Shown piece by piece: positions 51,161-61,021 of a DNA stretch of 64,000 nucleotides; position 1 is the first letter of the stretch; every line of letters starts with the position of its first letter. Origin of the DNA: Gammaproteobacteria bacterium (GTDB taxonomy: Bacteria > Pseudomonadota > Gammaproteobacteria > Burkholderiales > Burkholderiaceae_D). The DNA lies in the NCBI GenBank assembly GCA_903970185.1, contig CAJCIC010000020.1:1-64000 (forward strand). Direction: 5' to 3'. Below the pieces are notes generated by a model that saw only the letters and a program-made list of their open reading frames with translations, searched no databases and had not been told where the DNA came from. A program made the translations under genes and the position numbers.

Positions 51161-52501
51161 ATGCAGCGTGGAGTAGTTTTTCGAAGAGGTGTCGGGCGGG
51201 CTTTCTGCGGGTGGGTGCTATCGGTCGCAGCGCTAAGTCCGTTGCAGGCTGCGCTTGCCACCGACGCCGAGGACATGCATGACCTCATTCAAAAAAATCA
51301 GCCGGTTGAGGCCTACACGCTTGGGCTCGCCCATGCGGACGAGCTGGGCGATCCGCAGTTCGATCTGTATTTCGGCATCGCGGCGGTGGGCGCCGGACAC
51401 GCAGGCGAAGGGGTGCTGGCCCTTGAGCGTTACGTGCAGCAATTCCCCAATGATCTTTCAGCGCGCGCACAGCTTGCGGTAGGCTACTTTGCGCTTGGCG
51501 ATGACTTGCGCTCACAGCAGGAATTCGAGTATTTGCAAAAGCAGAACCCACCTCCTGAGGTCGCCTCGATCATTGATCACTACCTCACGGCAATCAGGTC
51601 GCGGCAGTCGGAGTACAAGACCACGTGGAGCGGCTTCGTCGAAGCCGGATTGGGCTTTGACAACAATACCAATTCGGGCGCTGGCAGCAGCACCGTGAAC
51701 GTGCCGGTGCTTGGCGCCGTGACCCTGGAACCAGGCGGCGTGAAGATTCCAAGCGTGTACCAGGAGATCGCAGCCGGGGGCCAGGTCAGTACCCCCATCG
51801 CTCCGGGCATCACGGCGTTTGGCGCGGCCAACATCGACGATAAGCTCAATGATGCAGACGATGCCCACGGCTACGACATTCTGACCTTTGGGCTCAGAGG
51901 CGGTGCGACGTATGTCGACCAGGACAACCTGTACCGACTTACCGGCGGCCTTAGCGAACTCCAGCTGGATGGCACCGATTACCTCGAAGTCGCCTCGATT
52001 GCAGGCGATGTCTCGCACCAGATCGACCCGTTCCAGTCGATCGTAGGCTCGCTCTCGGTGGCCGGACTGCGCTATCCGACGCAGACCATTCGCAATTCGA
52101 CGATCTATACCGGCGACCTGTCGTACCGGCGGGTGTTGGTGGCTCCCTGGAACCCGGTGCTCTCCGGTGGACTGACCTTGGGCTACGAGGACAATCCGCG
52201 CGCCGGCAATCTCGCCCGACATATTTACGGCGTTCACGTCGAAACATCGGTCGTGCCGCTGCCGCAATGGCTGCTGCTTGCAGGCCTGGCCGTCCAGCAA
52301 AGCGACTACCTTGATGAGGAGCCGCTGCTTGTCACGACACGGCACGATACCTACGGCTCGCTCAATTTGCTCGCGGTCTATCAGTACAACCGGCAGCTGT
52401 CCTTGCGTATTGAGGCGCTGGTTTCGGGGAATCATTCCAATCTCGGCCTATACGCCTATGATCGAAATGTCATCTCGGCAAAGGTTCGCTATGAATTCTA
52501 G
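51161..52501 (+). CDS. Outer-membrane TPR-beta-barrel protein (DUF560/Slam-like)
   Basis: 446 residues. A signal peptide (about 1-34), then two or three TPR-like helical repeats (about 45-150), then a region of alternating beta-strands with aromatic girdles ending in a C-terminal Phe (KVRYEF), the classic outer-membrane barrel ending. GFDNNTNSG at the start of the barrel and NHSNLGLYAYDRN near its end fit the TPR-plus-barrel outer-membrane group that includes Slam/DUF560 type XI secretion proteins. Membership in that group is by pattern, not alignment. GGAGGG lies just before the ATG. It overlaps the following FecR gene by 11 bp. Confidence 0.72.
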   Translation: MQRGVVFRRGVGRAFCGWVLSVAALSPLQAALATDAEDMHDLIQKNQPVEAYTLGLAHADELGDPQFDLYFGIAAVGAGHAGEGVLALERYVQQFPNDLSARAQLAVGYFALGDDLRSQQEFEYLQKQNPPPEVASIIDHYLTAIRSRQSEYKTTWSGFVEAGLGFDNNTNSGAGSSTVNVPVLGAVTLEPGGVKIPSVYQEIAAGGQVSTPIAPGITAFGAANIDDKLNDADDAHGYDILTFGLRGGATYVDQDNLYRLTGGLSELQLDGTDYLEVASIAGDVSHQIDPFQSIVGSLSVAGLRYPTQTIRNSTIYTGDLSYRRVLVAPWNPVLSGGLTLGYEDNPRAGNLARHIYGVHVETSVVPLPQWLLLAGLAVQQSDYLDEEPLLVTTRHDTYGSLNLLAVYQYNRQLSLRIEALVSGNHSNLGLYAYDRNVISAKVRYEF

Positions 52502-54209
52502 GATCGCCATGCATCTGGCCAGCCACCTTCGTTTGCGCTGGATTTTCGCCGTTGCGGTTGCCGCTGCCGCGGTCCCCGCCCTTGCTGCCGATGCCCCGGC
52601 GCGCGCTTTGTTCGTCACCGGCCAGGTCACCGCGGTGCGCGACGGGCAGCAGCGCCCCCTCTACAAGGGTGCGGAAATCGACGTCGGCGACGAGATCAGG
52701 ACCGGGCTTGCGAGCAATGTACAGATCCGCTTTTCCGATGCCTCCATCGTCTCGCTCAAGCCGCAAACCAATTTTGTTGTGGCCAACTATTATTTCAACG
52801 GTCGTGAAGATGGATCGGAGCGGGTGTTCTTCAACCTGTTGCGCGGCGGACTGCGTACCGTCACCGGCCTGATCGGCCACGCCAACCAGGCCAACTACAA
52901 GGTCACCACGCCAACGGCGACGATCGGCATTCGCGGCACGGTATGGAGTGCCACGCATTGCGTGTCCGATGAATGCAAGAACGACGACGGCACGACCGCC
53001 AAGCCCGGGACCTACGGGGAGGTAAAATCCGGCGCCATCGCCTTGTCCAACGACACGCCCGAAGTGGTCTTCGGCGCGCACACCGCGTTTTATGTCGCCG
53101 ATCGCAGTTCTGCGCCGCAACGGCTTCTTGTCGCCCCTTCGTTTGTCGCCATCGGTTTGCAAATGCGCGCCTCGACGTCCAGTTCGACAAGTGCTGCCGC
53201 CGGCAACTTTGGCGCCGCGCAGGACAGTCTCACCACCACGACATCGTCGTCCGCTGCAAGCGGCGCGCCCACCAGCACCAGCAGCACCGCCATCGGGTCG
53301 TCGGGCGTTCCAACCGCCGCGCAACTCGGCTTCGTCGCATCCAACAACACCAGTTCGTCCGGCACTTCGAGCGTGCTTCCGGCCAGCAACACCTCGACGA
53401 CAGGCACGACAGGCACGATCAGCGGGGTGACCGGGTTCATTGCCGGCTATACGGTCAATACCGACACCACCGACGGAGTCATCTCGGGCAATGGTGGCAA
53501 CGAAAATTACGCCCCGGTGACCTCCTATTCAATCTCATCCGATGGCCATCTGTTGTCCTACAGCTCGTCTCTCGGTCCGCAGGCACTGACCCAAACCGCG
53601 ACGCCCGCCAACATCCAGACCATGCAGATCGACAGCGGCATGCTCTTGATCGGGCAACTGGTTGGCGATTACCGCGGAACCTCCAGCAGTGGCACCGGCT
53701 TCTCGGGTCCGGGCGGTTTCCTCTACATTGAGACCAACTCGCCGCTCGTGAACAACAATTCGAACGGCCCCACCTCGGGCGTGTTTACGTTTGGCGGTCC
53801 CGGGGCATTCATCGGCCTTGCAGCCGATGCTGCCGGAAATACCGCAACGTTCTCACGCTTTACCGCGACATTTAACGTCGGCACCGGCGCGCTGTCGTTT
53901 GCCGCAACGGCCAACTTTGCCTCGATTGCAGGGTACGGGCCGGCGAGCTTGAGTATCACTGGCTCGGCAACCGAGAGCCCCGGATCCTCGAACAGCCAGG
54001 GGACGTTCCCCTTGACTGCGACGTGCACCGGCTCGGGCTGTTTCGAGCCGAGTGCAACAGGTTCGTGGAACGCCAATTTCATCACTTCGGCAACGACCAT
54101 CCCCGCGGCTGTCCTGACCGGAAGCCTGTTTAACGCGACCAGGAATTCAGGCACCGGCAATGCCGTGATCTTCGTTGGCGGCTTGAAGTGCGTCTCCGGC
54201 CATTGTTGA
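52491..54209 (+). CDS. FecR-domain secreted protein with a long Ser/Thr-rich region
   Basis: 572 residues from the ATG at 52491, with AAGG six bases upstream; an ATG at 52509 is possible. A signal peptide (about 1-33, ending ALA) precedes a FecR-like domain (about 40-190: FVTGQVTAVRDGQ, GAEIDVGDEIRTG, TPTATIGIRGTVW). A Ser/Thr/Gly/Ala linker (about 230-320) follows, then a C-terminal beta-rich part (about 380-572) with repeated Gly-Ser-Phe patterns. Only six Cys occur, in three CX4C pairs, the last ending at the final residue. There is no lipobox. It may be the exported partner of the overlapping barrel gene; that is inference. The C-terminal fold cannot be named with confidence. Confidence 0.75.
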   Translation: MNSRIAMHLASHLRLRWIFAVAVAAAAVPALAADAPARALFVTGQVTAVRDGQQRPLYKGAEIDVGDEIRTGLASNVQIRFSDASIVSLKPQTNFVVANYYFNGREDGSERVFFNLLRGGLRTVTGLIGHANQANYKVTTPTATIGIRGTVWSATHCVSDECKNDDGTTAKPGTYGEVKSGAIALSNDTPEVVFGAHTAFYVADRSSAPQRLLVAPSFVAIGLQMRASTSSSTSAAAGNFGAAQDSLTTTTSSSAASGAPTSTSSTAIGSSGVPTAAQLGFVASNNTSSSGTSSVLPASNTSTTGTTGTISGVTGFIAGYTVNTDTTDGVISGNGGNENYAPVTSYSISSDGHLLSYSSSLGPQALTQTATPANIQTMQIDSGMLLIGQLVGDYRGTSSSGTGFSGPGGFLYIETNSPLVNNNSNGPTSGVFTFGGPGAFIGLAADAAGNTATFSRFTATFNVGTGALSFAATANFASIAGYGPASLSITGSATESPGSSNSQGTFPLTATCTGSGCFEPSATGSWNANFITSATTIPAAVLTGSLFNATRNSGTGNAVIFVGGLKCVSGHC

Positions 54210-54492
54210 TCGTGTCCTGATCCCTTCCCGCAGCACTCGGTCGATTCGACAAAGAGGCGCGGCAGTCACTGCCACGGGCAAAGCAACTGTCGATGAGGGC
54301 TTAGGCAGGAGCGCTCGGTGACCCCATGCAGCCCCGCTTGCGCCCATAGAGGAAGGAGCGAAGCGCCGGCGCGTCGGGCGCATCGGCTGAAGACACGCAC
54401 GGTGAAGTCGTCACCTTTTGCTACAGTGCGCGGTGAACTGCAAAAATTCTCGGCGCGCGACTTCCTGATGCTTCAATTCCCTTGCCGGACCC
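54210..54492. other. Gap between the FecR-domain gene and ltaE
   Basis: 283 bp. I see no gene, clear terminator or promoter pair. The only candidate is a weak TACAGT near 54422 before the ltaE GTG. Confidence 0.4.
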
Positions 54493-55533
54493 GTGAATCC
54501 ACCGATCGACCTTCGTTCTGACACCGTCACCCGGCCAACCGAGGCGATGCGCGCCGCCATGGCGCAGGCGCCCGTCGGAGACGACCAGTACGGCGAGGAC
54601 CCAACGACCAATCTCCTGCAGTTTCGCCTCGCCGAGATCCTTGGCAAGGAAGCTTCTTTGTGGCTGCCCACAGGCACAATGGCCAATCAGGTGGCACTGC
54701 GTGTTCTGACCAGGCCAGGCGACGAAGTCATCGCGTCGCGGCAATCGCATGCAGGCTGGCACGAAGCGGGCGGTGCTGCCGCCAACGCCGGCGTGCAGAT
54801 TCATGAGATCGGCGAGCGCGGCATGTTCACGCCAGAAGAACTGCGAGCGGCCATCAAACCGCGCAACTTCGCCATCTTTCCAAGCACGACCCTCGTGCAG
54901 ATCGAGAACACCCATAACCGCGCGGGTGGCGTCGTCGTGCCCCAGGGTCTGGTCGAGAACCTCTGCGCCACTGCGCGCGAGGAAGGTCTGGCCACCTATC
55001 TGGACGGCGCGCGGCTGTGGAATGCGAGTGTTGCCAGCGGTTTGGCCCCGGCAACGCTCGCCGCACCTTTTGACCTCGTCGCCGTGGCCTTCTCGAAAGG
55101 TCTTGGCGCACCGGCGGGTTCACTGCTTGCGGGCAGCAAGGCCACCATCGACTCTGCGCGACGACATCGGCAGCGCATGGGCGGCGCCATGCGGCAAAAC
55201 GGCATCCTCGCGGCTGCGGCGCTTTATGGCCTCGAACACCATCTCGAGCGCCTCGCCATTGACCATGCGAACGCGCGGCTGATCGCAGAGCGCCTCGCGG
55301 CACGGACTCTTGTCCAGCTCGATCTTGCAACGGTCGAGACCAACATCGTGGTATTCAATCTTCCGGCGGCATCGAAGCTTGATGCGCCAGGGTTGACCCA
55401 GCGTGCGCGCGAACGCGATGTCCTGCTCAATGCTTTCGGGCCACGCACGCTTCGCATCGTGACCCATCTCGATGTCAATACGGAGCAGTGCAAGAAAGCT
55501 GCAGAAATACTGGTCGAACTTCTTAAGGGCTAA
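54493..55533 (+). CDS. ltaE: Low-specificity L-threonine aldolase
   Basis: 346 residues. A PLP enzyme that splits threonine (and allo-threonine) into glycine and acetaldehyde. [17 protein letters not shown] at the start and the PLP Lys in [13 protein letters not shown] are family marks; [13 protein letters not shown] and [11 protein letters not shown] also match. The start is a GTG at 54493. It would feed glycine to the riboswitch-controlled gcv operon upstream in the window, although the two are not linked. Confidence 0.92.
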   Translation: MNPPIDLRSDTVTRPTEAMRAAMAQAPVGDDQYGEDPTTNLLQFRLAEILGKEASLWLPTGTMANQVALRVLTRPGDEVIASRQSHAGWHEAGGAAANAGVQIHEIGERGMFTPEELRAAIKPRNFAIFPSTTLVQIENTHNRAGGVVVPQGLVENLCATAREEGLATYLDGARLWNASVASGLAPATLAAPFDLVAVAFSKGLGAPAGSLLAGSKATIDSARRHRQRMGGAMRQNGILAAAALYGLEHHLERLAIDHANARLIAERLAARTLVQLDLATVETNIVVFNLPAASKLDAPGLTQRARERDVLLNAFGPRTLRIVTHLDVNTEQCKKAAEILVELLKG

Positions 55534-55568
55534 TGCGACTTCGCGCTGGGCGCTGCCACTCGCCTTGC

Positions 55569-56174
55569 CTACCGATGAGTCGCAAGCGCAGCATTGACGA
55601 TGGTCTCGAGATCTTCAATGTCGTTAACGAGGAACGCGTGCATGCCAACGGACCGCGCGCCATCGATGTTTTGCTGCGAGTCGTCAAAAAAGCAGATGTC
55701 GGCCGGCCGTGCGTCGCATAGAAGCGCGGCCGCCTCAAAGGCGTCCCGGTCAGGCTTGAGACGGCCACAAAGATGTGACGAAATGGCCACGTCGAATTCG
55801 GCGATGAACGACTGGTAGCGTGCCCAATGGAGTTCGTTCGAGTTGCTAAGGCAGGCGACGCGATAATTCGCCCGCAGCCTGCGAACGAGATCGAACGCGC
55901 CATCCGCGACATCGGCCGGCCAGCCCCTGAACAGCTCGACGAAATCATCGGGCGCGATCTCGATTTGCCATTCGGCGATGAAATCGCTGGCGAACTCATG
56001 TGGCTTGCACTGTCCCGACTCGAAACGTCTCACCGCGCGGGAGGCGAGCCAGCGCGCCTTGAGTTCGGCAAGGTCGGGCTTATCGGGCAGAAGGTCTTTG
56101 AAATGCTGAAACCCTGGATTTCCGATCAGAACGCCGCCGAGATCAAAGAGCAGGACGGGAGACGAAAATGCCAC
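55569..56174 (-). CDS. HAD-superfamily hydrolase (HAD-IA)
   Basis: 201 residues from the GTG at 56174. The first motif is LLFDLGGVLIG (DxG variant; the second Asp is replaced by Gly, as in the epoxide-hydrolase/YihX-like HAD-IA group). Motif II CLSNSN, motif III Lys in CGRLKPDRDAF and motif IV ICFFDDSQQN are in order. YihX-like enzymes dephosphorylate sugar phosphates. An open frame extends upstream to 56333 but overlaps the neighbouring gene and has no family similarity. Confidence 0.85.
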   Translation of the reverse strand: MAFSSPVLLFDLGGVLIGNPGFQHFKDLLPDKPDLAELKARWLASRAVRRFESGQCKPHEFASDFIAEWQIEIAPDDFVELFRGWPADVADGAFDLVRRLRANYRVACLSNSNELHWARYQSFIAEFDVAISSHLCGRLKPDRDAFEAAALLCDARPADICFFDDSQQNIDGARSVGMHAFLVNDIEDLETIVNAALATHR

Positions 56175-56187
56175 GGTCAAAGACGGC

Positions 56188-56745
56188 CTACTTTTGCGGC
56201 GTGAAGGTCGTTCCCGGGGAAATCTGGTTTCCGAGCGGCGCTGCTCCGGGTTGGGGAATCGTGTCCTTGTCACCTGTGGCACCGCCCGCGAGGGTTGAGG
56301 CTGCGGCATTGAGCCGCGCGGCTTCATACGCACGGGCGGCTTCAGTCAGGCAATCCGCCTCGATCGCGCGCCGCACGACCGAGGCGCTGCCGCGGCGCTG
56401 GTAAACATCGGCGGCAAGCGCAGCGTTAACCGGATGCTCGGTGTCGGCAAGTTGCATGGCTAGCGTTGCGCCACCTTCTCGCGCCCACATGATCTTCTCG
56501 GCCTGGATGCCACGCTGGCGGCAACGGCTGTCGGTGGCGCCTGGGACCAGGCCGGTCGAGGCCGGATCCGCGTCGCTGGGAGTTTTTGTCGCCGCACCCG
56601 TTCCTACGACCTTCTGGTTCGTGCCGCTTTCGCAGGGATGGTCCTGGTAGGCATTGCCGCAGCGGTAGAGCGTCTGGGCATGGACAGCGCCGCACAACAG
56701 CGCAGTCGCCACGGCCAGGCCCGGTTTTTTGAGGGGGATGCCCAC
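56188..56745 (-). CDS. Secreted Cys-containing protein, DUF4124-like N-terminus
   Basis: 185 residues. A signal peptide (about 1-23, ending VHAQ) is followed by LYRCGNAYQDHPC, which resembles the DUF4124 pattern (aromatic-Arg, then a Cys after about ten residues). A helical part with two more Cys and a Pro/Gly-rich tail follows. It lies 13 bp upstream of the HAD gene on the same strand, so they may be co-transcribed. Function is unknown. Confidence 0.65.
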   Translation of the reverse strand: MGIPLKKPGLAVATALLCGAVHAQTLYRCGNAYQDHPCESGTNQKVVGTGAATKTPSDADPASTGLVPGATDSRCRQRGIQAEKIMWAREGGATLAMQLADTEHPVNAALAADVYQRRGSASVVRRAIEADCLTEAARAYEAARLNAAASTLAGGATGDKDTIPQPGAAPLGNQISPGTTFTPQK

Positions 56746-56879
56746 GACGAATAGCTAAAGCCCGAGAATGCGACCCGCCATGGTATCGCGGATGCGACGC
56801 TGCGGCCCATAGTTGGTCCAGGAAATGCCGCACTGCAACGGTTCGCTGATACGATAATCGCTTGCCTTAAGGAGCCGCC

Positions 56880-58046
56880 ATGACGCAAAGCCGAGTGCCG
56901 CACCTCGCCGAGTATGCGAGCGAGTTCTTTGGCACGGCCCTGATGATGGCAATCGGCGTCGGTGCGATCACCCTGATGTGGTCAAGTGGCAGCCCGATGC
57001 GCGAGGTGATCCATTCGGATGGCTTGCGCAGGCTCGTCACCGGCATCATGTTTGCCGGCGGCGCGACGCTTGTCGTGCTCTCGCCCTTGGGGCAGCGCAG
57101 TGGCGGCCATCTCAATCCCGCGGTCACCCTGGCCTTCTGGTGGAAAGGGCAGATCACGACGCCAGACGCGCTCGCCTATGTCGTCGCCCAGATCCTGGGC
57201 GCCCTGCTTGGCGTTGGCGTTATCGTCGCTGCTGCCGGCAGTGCAGCCAAGACAGTTCAATACGGCATGACCGCGCCAGGGCAGGGTTTTTCCGTGGCGA
57301 CCGTGTTCGCCGCCGAAATCCTCATCACCTTTCTTCTCGTCTTTCTGATCCTGTACTCGGTCAACAACCAGCGCTTTGCGCCAAAAACACCTTACCTTGC
57401 GGGATCACTGGTCGCACTTCTGGTGTTCGTTGAAGCGCCGATTTCCGGCACCAGCCTGAATCCGGCGCGCAGTCTCGCGCCAGCCGTACTGATGAACTCG
57501 TTTCAGGACCAGTGGCTGTATTGGATCGCCCCCCTGGTTGGCGCGCTGATCGCCGTGAAACTGTTCGGCGCGCTCTTTGCCAAGTCCGAACAGTCGGGGT
57601 GTGCCAAGCTTTATCACACCGAGCGCTACCGCTGCATTTTTCTCAATTGCGGCTACAAGAACGTCACGGCCGGAACGGTTGTCATGCGCCAGGGCGAGGC
57701 CGCCAGCGCAGCCTACGTGATCGAAAGAGGCGAGCTCGAGGTACGGATGCAAACCGCAGCCGGCGATGAAGTCGTGCTGGCCCATCTGCATCCGGGCGAC
57801 TGGGTTGGCGAAATGGCGCTTTTGCTCGAACTGCCGCGCAGCGCGACGGTGGTTGCCGCCAAGGATTCGGAGCTGCGCATGGTGACTGCGCACAATCTCG
57901 CCCACGTCATCGCCGAACATCCCTCCGAGACGGCACGCCTTCTGAAGCAGATGACAGCGCGCCTGCACGAAGCCAACCTGCGCCTCGGGCTGCCCCTGAC
58001 CATGCACGCAGGAAGCCCCGATTCGGAGCATGCCGCAACCAATTAG
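56880..58046 (+). CDS. Aquaporin with C-terminal cyclic-nucleotide-binding domain
   Basis: 388 residues. The first 235 residues are a complete MIP channel with six transmembrane segments, a first NPA at 79-81 in SGGHLNPAVTL and a second at 194-196 in SLNPARS with the filter Arg197. A short linker with C241, H246, C252 and C257 leads to a CNB domain (about 258-350). Its phosphate-binding cassette VGEMALLLELPRSATVV (309-325) closely fits the cAMP/cGMP consensus GE(L/M)AL...PR(S/A)AT, with Glu311 and Arg320. This is a channel-sensor fusion that should respond to a cyclic nucleotide. Water versus glycerol transport is not resolved, though the NPA/Arg pattern fits a water channel. It diverges from the DUF4124-like gene. 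Confidence 0.87.
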   Translation: MTQSRVPHLAEYASEFFGTALMMAIGVGAITLMWSSGSPMREVIHSDGLRRLVTGIMFAGGATLVVLSPLGQRSGGHLNPAVTLAFWWKGQITTPDALAYVVAQILGALLGVGVIVAAAGSAAKTVQYGMTAPGQGFSVATVFAAEILITFLLVFLILYSVNNQRFAPKTPYLAGSLVALLVFVEAPISGTSLNPARSLAPAVLMNSFQDQWLYWIAPLVGALIAVKLFGALFAKSEQSGCAKLYHTERYRCIFLNCGYKNVTAGTVVMRQGEAASAAYVIERGELEVRMQTAAGDEVVLAHLHPGDWVGEMALLLELPRSATVVAAKDSELRMVTAHNLAHVIAEHPSETARLLKQMTARLHEANLRLGLPLTMHAGSPDSEHAATN

Positions 58047-58321
58047 TGCATGGAGCCGGTCTCGTCGCGTGTCGCGCACGCGCCGTCGTGCTGCGGCTGC
58101 TCCTTGCCGACAACGGCCGACCAAAAAAACTATTCAGAGCGGTTTGCTCTGTCGTAAAGTCACGTTCTGAGGGTCGCTTATGCCGCAATCGACCCAGCGC
58201 CGTTTCAGGTTCCTAACATCCTGCCGTCAAAGAGCACAGCTAGGCTGCCTGTGGCGGGGGCAATTTCGTTATCCATCGAGGTAGCAGAAGGTGCAAACCG
58301 AAATCCAAGGGGAGCGATAGC
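58047..58321. other. Gap between the aquaporin-CNB gene and the glucosidase gene
   Basis: 275 bp without a convincing gene or terminator. A GGGGAG at about 58310 serves the glucosidase GTG. I see no clear promoter pair. Confidence 0.4.
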
Positions 58322-60985
58322 GTGGCCGCAAATGAAGCAAAACGTCTGAAGGAAATCAAGGAAAACGGAGCCGAATGGCAACGCTGGGGGCCGTATCTGA
58401 GCGAGCGCTCATGGGGCACGGTGCGCGAAGACTACAGCCCGCACGGCTCGGCATGGAATTATTTCACGCACGATATGGCGCGCAGCAAGGCGTATCGCTG
58501 GGGCGAGGACGGCCTTGCCGGCATCTGCGATCGCTATCAGCTGCTGTGTTTCTCACTGGCGCTTTGGAATGGGCGCGATCCGATCCTGAAGGAAAGACCA
58601 TTCGGGCTGATTCCAGCTGAAGGCAATCATGGCGAGGACCTGAAGGAATATTACTTCTACCTCGACAGCACGCCCACGCACAGCTACATGAAGTACCTCT
58701 ACAAGTATCCGCAGGCCGAATATCCCTACGCCTGGCTGGTCGAAGAGAACGGCCGCCGCGGCGGCACCGGCCCCGAATTCGAATTGCTCGACACCGGCGT
58801 CTTCAACGAGGATCGCTATTTCGATGTGTTTGTAGAGTATGCCAAGGCAGGCGCCGAGGACATCTGCATCCGTATCGAGGCCTTCAATCGCGGCCCGGAC
58901 GAAGCGACGCTGCACCTCATTCCCCAGCTCTGGTTCCGCAACATCTGGGGCTGGGGCAGCAAGCGCGCGCGTGAACCGGTAATCACGCTTGGCGAAGGCG
59001 GGGCAAATTTTGTCGTTCTGAGCGCAGACGACAGCGAAGCCGACGGGCTTGACAACCTGCCTACTAAATACAGCCTGGGGCGGCGCATGCTTTACGCCGA
59101 GGCCGACGCCAAGCCTCTGTTCACCGACAATGAGAGCAACAATCTCAAGCTCTACGGCGAGCAGGCCGATGACGGTCGCAAGTACGTCAAGGACGCCTTC
59201 CATCGCCACATCGTCAACGGCGAGCGCTGCGTCAATCCGCGGCACAAGGGCACCAAGGCGGGGCTTCAGTTCGTGCGCAAGGTGCCGGCGCACGGCTCGA
59301 CCGTCGTGCATTTGCGCCTGAGCAACAAGGCCATGAAGGATCCGCTTGGCGATGTCGACGCGATCGTTGCCAAACGCCTGGCCGATGCCGACGACTTCTA
59401 CGCCACGGTGCATCCAAAAAATGCCAACGAAGATGAACGCCGGGTGCAGCGCCAGGCCTTTGCCGGGCTGATGTGGTCAAAGCAGAACTATATCTTCGAC
59501 GTCGAGAAGTGGCTCAAGGGCGACAACCCCGACATGCCGCCCCCGTATTCGCGCAATTTTGTGCGCAACACGCATTGGCATCACCTCAATTCGATGCGCG
59601 TTTTGTCGATGCCCGATAAATGGGAATACCCCTGGTTCGCCGCGTGGGACCTGGCTTTTCACACGGTCGCAATCGCCTTGATCGACGCCAACTTCGCCAA
59701 GGAGCAGTTGTGGTTCATGCTGTTTGAGCAGTTCCAGCATCCGAACGGCCAGATTCCCGCCTACGAGTGGGAGTTCTCCGACCTGAATCCACCGGTCCAT
59801 CCGTGGGCGGTCTGGCGCGTCTACAACATGGACCGCATCCGTTCCGGCACTGCCGATCGCGCCTTCCTCGAGAAATGCTTCCAAAAGCTCCTGATCAACT
59901 TTGCCTGGTGGATCAACAAGGTCGACAGTACCGGCAACAACATTTTCGAGGGCGGCTTTCTCGGCCTTGACAACATCACGCTGTTTGACCGGTCGGACAA
60001 GCTGCCAGGTGGGGCCGTGCTCGAACAATCCGACGCCACGGGCTGGATGGGTCTTTTCTGCCTGAACATGATGCGCATGGCACTCGAACTGGCAAAAGAG
60101 AACAAGACCTATGAAGGCCTTGCCACCAAATTCTTCCAGCACTACATCTATGTCGGTGCTGCAATGAAGAAGATGGGCGGGCGAAATTACAACCTGTGGG
60201 ACGAAGACGACGGCTTCTTCTATGACGTGCTGCGTTATCCGGACGGCAAGTTCGAAAAGCTGCGCGTGCGCTCGATGGTCGGCTTGATACCACTATATGC
60301 CGTCGAGCGGCTCGAGACCGAATGGATCGAACAGTTCAGCGAATTCAAGAGCAGCCTTGAATGGTTCCTCGAGAATCGCAAGGACCTGGTGCAGCACTGC
60401 GTCACGCGCATTCCTGGCAAGAGCGGCGAGACCCTGGCCCTGACCATCGTCGATCAGCACCAGCTGAAACAGATGCTCGAACGCGTCATGGATCCGCGCG
60501 AGTTCCTCTCGGACTTCGGTCTCAGAAGCCTGTCGGCAAGCCATCTTGCGCAGCCCTTCGTTCTTGGCGATAACCGCGTCACTTATGAACCTGGCGAAGC
60601 CGATTGCAAGATCAAGGGCGGCAATTCCAACTGGCGCGGCCCGATCTGGTTCCCGACCGCGTTTCTCCTGATCGAATCCCTGCGCAAGCTGGGCAAGGCG
60701 CACGGCGCCGACGTCACGGTCGAAATTGACGGCACCACCTTCACGATCGGCGAGATGGCAAAGACGCACGCCGAACGCCTGATGGCGATTTTCATGAGAG
60801 ATTCAAGTGGCCGACGTCCGGTCTTCGGGCACATCGAGAAATTCCAGACGGATCCGTACTGGCGCGACTACTTGCTCTTCCATGAATATTTCCACGGCGA
60901 CACGGGCGTTGGTCTTGGCGCATCACACCAGACCGGCTGGACCGGTCTTGTCGCATCACTGATCGACGAATGGCGATCGGCATGA
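58322..60985 (+). CDS. Glycoside hydrolase family 63-type glucosidase
   Basis: 887 residues. A cytosolic (no signal peptide) GH63/MGH1-type enzyme with an (alpha/alpha)6 barrel; the segment [15 protein letters not shown] (about 435-450) and [17 protein letters not shown] (about 765) carry the expected acidic catalytic environment, with Asp in AWDLAFH. Bacterial members hydrolyse alpha-glucosyl di- or oligosaccharides such as glucosylglycerate/mannosylglycerate or similar. The start is a GTG with GGGGAG eight bp upstream. It is followed by a glucose-dehydrogenase-like gene 36 bp downstream. Confidence 0.83.
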   Translation: MAANEAKRLKEIKENGAEWQRWGPYLSERSWGTVREDYSPHGSAWNYFTHDMARSKAYRWGEDGLAGICDRYQLLCFSLALWNGRDPILKERPFGLIPAEGNHGEDLKEYYFYLDSTPTHSYMKYLYKYPQAEYPYAWLVEENGRRGGTGPEFELLDTGVFNEDRYFDVFVEYAKAGAEDICIRIEAFNRGPDEATLHLIPQLWFRNIWGWGSKRAREPVITLGEGGANFVVLSADDSEADGLDNLPTKYSLGRRMLYAEADAKPLFTDNESNNLKLYGEQADDGRKYVKDAFHRHIVNGERCVNPRHKGTKAGLQFVRKVPAHGSTVVHLRLSNKAMKDPLGDVDAIVAKRLADADDFYATVHPKNANEDERRVQRQAFAGLMWSKQNYIFDVEKWLKGDNPDMPPPYSRNFVRNTHWHHLNSMRVLSMPDKWEYPWFAAWDLAFHTVAIALIDANFAKEQLWFMLFEQFQHPNGQIPAYEWEFSDLNPPVHPWAVWRVYNMDRIRSGTADRAFLEKCFQKLLINFAWWINKVDSTGNNIFEGGFLGLDNITLFDRSDKLPGGAVLEQSDATGWMGLFCLNMMRMALELAKENKTYEGLATKFFQHYIYVGAAMKKMGGRNYNLWDEDDGFFYDVLRYPDGKFEKLRVRSMVGLIPLYAVERLETEWIEQFSEFKSSLEWFLENRKDLVQHCVTRIPGKSGETLALTIVDQHQLKQMLERVMDPREFLSDFGLRSLSASHLAQPFVLGDNRVTYEPGEADCKIKGGNSNWRGPIWFPTAFLLIESLRKLGKAHGADVTVEIDGTTFTIGEMAKTHAERLMAIFMRDSSGRRPVFGHIEKFQTDPYWRDYLLFHEYFHGDTGVGLGASHQTGWTGLVASLIDEWRSA

Positions 60986-61021
60986 TCCACAGTTATAGCG
61001 AAAACTTTTTACGGAGAAATG

